Assembly: GCA_905178155.1 (NCBI GenBank)
Contig: CAJINV010000001.1
Location: 9,817,865-9,881,864, forward strand
From: Amoebophrya sp. A120
Lineage: Eukaryota; Sar; Dinophyceae; Syndiniales; Amoebophryaceae
Direction of reading: 5' to 3'
Length of the DNA: 64,000 nt
Position 1 is the stretch's first letter. The number at the start of each line of letters is the position of its first letter. The notes under the pieces were generated by a model that did not search any database, was not told where the DNA came from, and saw only the letters and a program-made list of their open reading frames with translations. Shown here piece by piece: positions 59,840 through 64,000 of the stretch. Made by a program: the position numbers and the translations under genes.

Positions 59840-60849
59840 CGTTCTTCCGTTGGCCCGCCGAGCAATCCGCACCCGCTCCTCTCTGAGATGACGTCAAGAA
59901 ACCTCCCCGTAGAAAAGTAGCAAGCAGAGACCAGCGTACGCTTGGACGTCGTACGATAAATCAATACCAATCGCTGGAGCTAAGCTGCACAGAAGTACGA
60001 AATCCGTTCCCTCGCCATCTTTGCACGTTATTTCATGTCATGATTCATTTGTCTAGGCGTCAAGCTGATCACATGTAGAAAGGCTGCACACGACAAAATC
60101 AAAAAGTCTTATCGAACAAAAATGAACCTACCATGCGCATGCCCACCACGCACCTTCGCTCAAAATAGCATGAAATGGAAAACACGAGAGAGACCCAGAC
60201 CCACTGACTTCTTACAGAGTAATTTTCACTGGTATCACAAAAATCCCATGCGTGAGTTGCAGATCTCAAAAAGCTTGATCCTGTGTGTGCTAAAACGGAA
60301 TCCTCAGGCTCGGAGGTATCGTTTTGTTCTGGATCGAATTCTTCGTTTCATTTTCGTAACTCGTCCATTCGAAAAGAAAACCGATACCCGAACACCTGGA
60401 GACGTACCCATACCATGAATGCAGCTCGCGAAAACAATTCACTAGGATTTTTCTACTTCTAGTGCGTCATTCTGTTTTGATATTTGGAATAGAGTGGAAT
60501 GAGTTCGTACGTACATATTATGTGACCTTACGCTTACGTTTTTGGAATTTATTTCAGCTTCATGCCTGAACATGATAAAGGTGGATTGATTGAGTGTCGC
60601 TTCTTGTTGTGGAATAGATTGATGAGACAAGTATAACGCCTCCGAAAATAAAGACTCTAATTCGGAGTGTGGAAAGAGAATCGGCGCTAATGCATGGAAC
60701 GAGTATCTTCTCACTGGATTGAATCAAACATTTTTTGCACGTTCGTTTCCGAGAAAAAAGAAAAAGCGCCTGTGTGTAAGTGTATGTCGTACTCTTGGAG
60801 TACTTGAGAATGCCGTGGCATCATAACATTTTCGATAACCATTACTCGC
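59840..60849. other. Intergenic region, no gene recognised
   Basis: One kb between the MPDU1-like gene start and the stop of the next minus-strand gene. Only short frames. Confidence 0.5.
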
Positions 60850-61797
60850 TTAGTTTTGTGGAATAGAATGATCAACGCTCGCAGTCAGCGGCCCCGCGTC
60901 GACCGTCGCTGCCTCGCTCTCGGCTTGCGTAATCATCTGTAGAATCTCTGCGCAAGAATCGCGCGCACCAGGATCCCCCGCGCCTATACAACGCGCCCGC
61001 AATTCGACCCAGTCCCGCGGGGTTCTGCCGACATTAAGGAGAGGCTCGCCCCGCAAAAAATCCGCAGCTCCGCCACCGAGATCTTGTGCTAATCTCGCAA
61101 GCAGCTTTGCGTTGCTGTCAGCAATGGCGGATCTGTCCCGCTCTCGCAACATCTGGCAGCGTCCGATTTCATCCTGCGCAAACTCGTCCATACGCCATTG
61201 CCCCTTAATGACCCAGCTGAAGACGTCTGCGCGCCCGAGCAAGGCCGCGTAGTGGAAAAAATTGGCGCCGTGGTGGGCCCAAAATTCTCGCTCAGCGAGG
61301 ACCTCCTGGAGGTGCTTCGGTAGGGCGGGATAGGCTTGCAACACAAGTCCTACGGCTGCAAGTTCCGGTCCCTGGTGCCTGGAGCGGAGGTCTTGAAATG
61401 CCACCCCGGCAAAGTCGGCGGCTTCCTGACTGGCGGCAGGCGAGCGGTGCGCCAGCGCCTGGCAACGGAGAAGAGTAAGGAACTCGGCGAAAGTGCGGCG
61501 CCCTACATCAGGCGGCCAAGAACGTTTTTCGGCCTCGTAGGTCTTCCTTCTATCGTGTAGGAGTGTCGCAATCTCCCCGTTTGCCCACCACTCTTTGTAG
61601 CGTTGGTCATATTTTTCGAGCAGAAGCACGTAGGTCCCGTCGTTCCGCAGTGCTACCGGGTGGCGATCAAGAACTTCTAGGACGAAAAGCGCATTGCTCT
61701 TCGAAGCTTTACTGTCTGGATCTGGATCAAGCGTTCCAGGACGCAAGATTCGGGTGGCGGGCCGCCGGTTACAGCCCGAAGAAATTGCGTTCCCCAT
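60850..61797 (-). CDS. Ankyrin-like protein, probably N-myristoylated; paralog of the next gene
   Basis: Function unknown. A single frame of 315 residues starts MGNAISSGC, with Gly 2 and Cys 9, a pattern that suits myristoylation plus palmitoylation. The body shares an ordered set of blocks with the gene at 62468-64000: a KYD..YKEWW.N.EI..LL block, a W-P-P block, FAEFLTLLR, G..L...P.LP.HLQEV.AER, then an ankyrin-like helix pair (ANFFHYAALLGRADVFSWV) and GRTPRDWVELRARC, which also reads as the start of an ankyrin repeat. No enzyme motif is seen. The two genes are tandem, same-strand duplicates separated by 0.67 kb. Membrane anchoring at the N-terminus is inferred from sequence only. Confidence 0.8.
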   Translation of the reverse strand: MGNAISSGCNRRPATRILRPGTLDPDPDSKASKSNALFVLEVLDRHPVALRNDGTYVLLLEKYDQRYKEWWANGEIATLLHDRRKTYEAEKRSWPPDVGRRTFAEFLTLLRCQALAHRSPAASQEAADFAGVAFQDLRSRHQGPELAAVGLVLQAYPALPKHLQEVLAEREFWAHHGANFFHYAALLGRADVFSWVIKGQWRMDEFAQDEIGRCQMLRERDRSAIADSNAKLLARLAQDLGGGAADFLRGEPLLNVGRTPRDWVELRARCIGAGDPGARDSCAEILQMITQAESEAATVDAGPLTASVDHSIPQN

Positions 61798-62467
61798 ATT
61801 GCGAGTGCAACTACCTTACTGTAGGTTGGTTTCTTCGAAGAGCACCAGGCAGATGGAGTGTGAATGTGATATATTTGTGCTGTCTATGCGACACGAAGGT
61901 CGCCGTGATGCTACTCAGGGTAGTTGTAACAAGCAATAATGTTCGAAAAAGATTTCATGTAGAAGCTAAACACTTTTTCAACAAACAGAAAAACTGCACA
62001 ACGTAGCACGAGTCTGACTCAAGCAAATTCTCGCTGAAATTTGATGTCAAGAAAGGCGAATCGGTTCAGTGGTTTCTTAACTACCCGTCATCTTCTCAAT
62101 GCAAACATGAAATTGCGGTGATGACTTTTTTTTTAAGACTCATGCCTGACTTTAACGAAGGAATGCGCCATCCTCTCACTAGCACGCGGATCTTGGACGT
62201 GTCCATAGGACAGTAGCATGGAACAAAACAAATGTATGCGGTTGCAGTGCATGACAACCTAGAAGTCAATTCCTCAACCTCGGACACACGTACATTTCTG
62301 GTTCCATTAAGAAAAACACGACAATTTTCTTTTTCGGCTCGAGATTCATGATCAGAGGTGGGGGGGATGATAAATATGGACGGAGATCAAACTGATAAAC
62401 TTTTTCGCGTACGTTTGGAATATCGAGAAAGCGCTTTGAGTGAGACAGCAGGCCGTCACACTTTTTT
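61798..62467. other. Intergenic region between paralogs
   Basis: No gene recognised. Contains only short, overlapping frames. Confidence 0.5.
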
Positions 62468-64000
62468 TTAGGCTTTTTCTGGGGACAAACTTGCCGACCG
62501 TTGTGCTCTCTCTTCCTGGTCTAGGTTCTCCCTTTTGCGCAGTACTTCTTCCATCTGTTTCTGCAATGCCCACAACTGCTCGTCTAGCTCCTCCTTTGTT
62601 TCCTTGTGCTCCTTCTCGTCCGGCAGCAGCGTGTGTCCGTCGTCGGGGCTGTGCGTGTTCTCTTTCGAGCCTTTGCCAGGTGTTGTTGTTTTCTTCGGGG
62701 TTTTTAGAGGAGACTTGACGGATGTCAGTCTTGCGGCTTTTTGCTCGACGGCGGCCTTAGCCTGCTCTGCCTCGGCATCTTTCAGAAACCACATTATCCA
62801 GTCCATGTTTTCTATCTTTTGTGCAAGCTCCTTTGCTTCTGTAACTGACAGTGACTCCGTCGGCTCTTCTTTCAAACACTTCATTCGCAACTCTGCCCAT
62901 TGTCTAGGAGTTCTGCCCTTGTCTTTCTCCTGCTGCACATCCACATCGCTCTTTTCCACACAGGAAAACCTGCGGGCAAACTCGCCCATCGTCGCTGCCT
63001 CGCCGCATTTGTTCGCTGGCAGTTCGTCATCCCAGAGCGCCAGAATCTTCTTCATAGTCCGTGGATCTCCGGAGTAGTCCCTTTGGCCCATGAGTCGGCC
63101 AATCTTCGCAATGTTGTTACCCATGCCCTGGAAGACCTTCCTCGCAAAATGGGAATCCCCGTCGAAGCAGGCTAGATGGAGGTCGTTAAACCCGAACTCG
63201 CCGATGAATTTCCGCCGCTCCTCGTTTACGTCCCGCAGGTGGTGGTGCAGGTTCGGAAAGGCGGAGCACATAAACGCGACGCAAGCGCCCTGGTACCCTT
63301 TCGTACTACTTTCCAGCGGCCGATTGTCTCCGTTTGTCCACCGGGCTGCGAGAAAATCCTGCGCGGCCTCCGAGATATGCTCCACGCCCTGAATGCGCAA
63401 CACACGAAGAAGCTGCGCAAACCCGCGATACCTCTCCTGAGGAGGCCAGTGGTGGTTGTAGGCCTCGGCATCCTGGCGCGCAGCGTCGAGCAGGATTTCG
63501 ATATCGGGATTGTCCCACCACTGCTTGTAATCATCGTGGTTATCATACTTTTGCAAGCACTTCCCGTAGACGCCGTTGTATCTCCAGGAAAATGGAAAGC
63601 GGTGGAGGTGCTTCTGACAATACTGGACTTGCTCGAATAATTCTCGCGGAAGTCTGAAGCCATAGGAGCTATCCGTGCCCAGGGACCCGGCTGCGTCCTG
63701 GCTGTTTGTCTCGGGACTAAACGCAGTACCGTTCTCTGTCTTTGCGTTTCGTTGCTCCGCATCTGCGCTCTCGAAAAGTTTGCGCACGTCTGGACAGCCG
63801 TCGGGCACGAGGTCTACTGCCCTCTTGTTCTCTTCATCGGACCAGTGCCGTAATTTCGGCCATTCCGCCAAAAGCCGACGCACCTCGGCCTCATCTCCGT
63901 GCATCGCAGCGCGATGGAAATCCGTCTGACCGGGCACCGTATCGCTGCTCTTGTTCCGCATCAACATGGCAAGAAGCTCCCTGCGCGAGCGCGTGTCGCC
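62468..64000 (-). CDS. Ankyrin-like protein, truncated at the window edge; paralog of the previous gene
   Basis: The frame is open to the end of the window, so the 5' part is missing. The first ATG inside, at 63967, is preceded by in-frame codons reading GDTRSRRELLA. At least 510 residues are visible. An ankyrin repeat (QTDFHRAAMHGDEAEVRRLL) is followed by a disordered linker. Next come the blocks shared with the 60850-61797 gene (KYDNHDDYKQWWDNPDIEILL, HHWPP, FAQLLRVLRIQG, then NDLHLACFDGDSHFA and KGRTPRQWAELRMKC). A charged Lys/Glu/Thr-rich tail contains a coiled-coil segment (LDEQLWALQKQMEEVLRKRE). Compared with the shorter paralog it has an extra N-terminal ankyrin repeat and a ~120-residue C-terminal extension. 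Function unknown. Confidence 0.8.
   Translation of the reverse strand, partial: GDTRSRRELLAMLMRNKSSDTVPGQTDFHRAAMHGDEAEVRRLLAEWPKLRHWSDEENKRAVDLVPDGCPDVRKLFESADAEQRNAKTENGTAFSPETNSQDAAGSLGTDSSYGFRLPRELFEQVQYCQKHLHRFPFSWRYNGVYGKCLQKYDNHDDYKQWWDNPDIEILLDAARQDAEAYNHHWPPQERYRGFAQLLRVLRIQGVEHISEAAQDFLAARWTNGDNRPLESSTKGYQGACVAFMCSAFPNLHHHLRDVNEERRKFIGEFGFNDLHLACFDGDSHFARKVFQGMGNNIAKIGRLMGQRDYSGDPRTMKKILALWDDELPANKCGEAATMGEFARRFSCVEKSDVDVQQEKDKGRTPRQWAELRMKCLKEEPTESLSVTEAKELAQKIENMDWIMWFLKDAEAEQAKAAVEQKAARLTSVKSPLKTPKKTTTPGKGSKENTHSPDDGHTLLPDEKEHKETKEELDEQLWALQKQMEEVLRKRENLDQEERAQRSASLSPEKA

Noticed and set aside
1-64000. CRISPR arrays, tRNA genes, prokaryotic operons
   Set aside because: No regularly spaced repeats, no tRNA-like folds recognised by eye, and pervasive introns show eukaryotic nuclear DNA.

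Overview
The window looks like nuclear DNA of an alveolate, most likely a dinoflagellate-lineage protist; a compact, parasitic Amoebophrya-like syndinian is my best guess. Four observations support this. All genes I could model lie on one strand (minus), as in dinoflagellate unidirectional gene arrays. A myosin carries a C-terminal beta-propeller-like tail, as in the alveolate MyoF-type myosins. Several genes have architectures I associate with dinoflagellates: a ~2,400-residue surface protein of repeated four-Cys modules, and a GWW-type domain joined to coiled coils. Finally, four copies of a ~260-bp element with terminal inverted repeats and short target duplications sit exactly where reading frames need an intron, as described for dinoflagellate introner elements. 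The species call is inference.

Layout, from low to high coordinate, all genes minus: a possible myristoylated low-complexity protein (1332-2310); a four-helix membrane protein (2442-3530); a 1,176-residue disordered/coiled-coil protein (4578-8108); a TPPP/p25-alpha protein with a tripled C-terminal motif (9213-10816); an 11-exon myosin (11988-17275); a ~1,530-residue coiled-coil protein (18685-26420); a Tudor-SET-postSET methyltransferase-like protein (27753-30054); an IQ-motif protein (31693-33405); a GC-rich island without a convincing gene (about 34430-35825); a disordered protein (36092-37327); a GAF/coiled-coil/IQ protein (38131-41758); a coiled-coil gene with an unresolved 5' end (43304-about 44872); the giant multi-module receptor-like protein (46012-54488); a 297-residue membrane protein whose introns include three introner copies (55252-58388); an MPDU1-type PQ-loop protein (58897-59839); and two paralogous ankyrin-like genes (60850-61797, and 62468 to the window edge).

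Most introns are short GT-AG introns whose phases I checked codon by codon; spliced models for the myosin, TPPP, SET, GAF, giant receptor, MPDU1 and 297-residue genes close without a frame conflict. The exceptions are the four introner introns. Removing each element with one copy of its target duplication restores frame, but none then has GT-AG ends.

The genes do not form an obvious pathway. Several suit a motile, membrane-rich protist (myosin, tubulin-polymerisation-promoting protein, GAF/IQ signalling, a large surface receptor, an ER dolichol-sugar factor). The most interesting content is the introner family, a 1.03-kb GC-rich insertion flanked by a 51-bp duplication that includes part of an exon, and the 18-module surface protein. 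Spaces between genes hold no RNA genes or CRISPR arrays that I could recognise.
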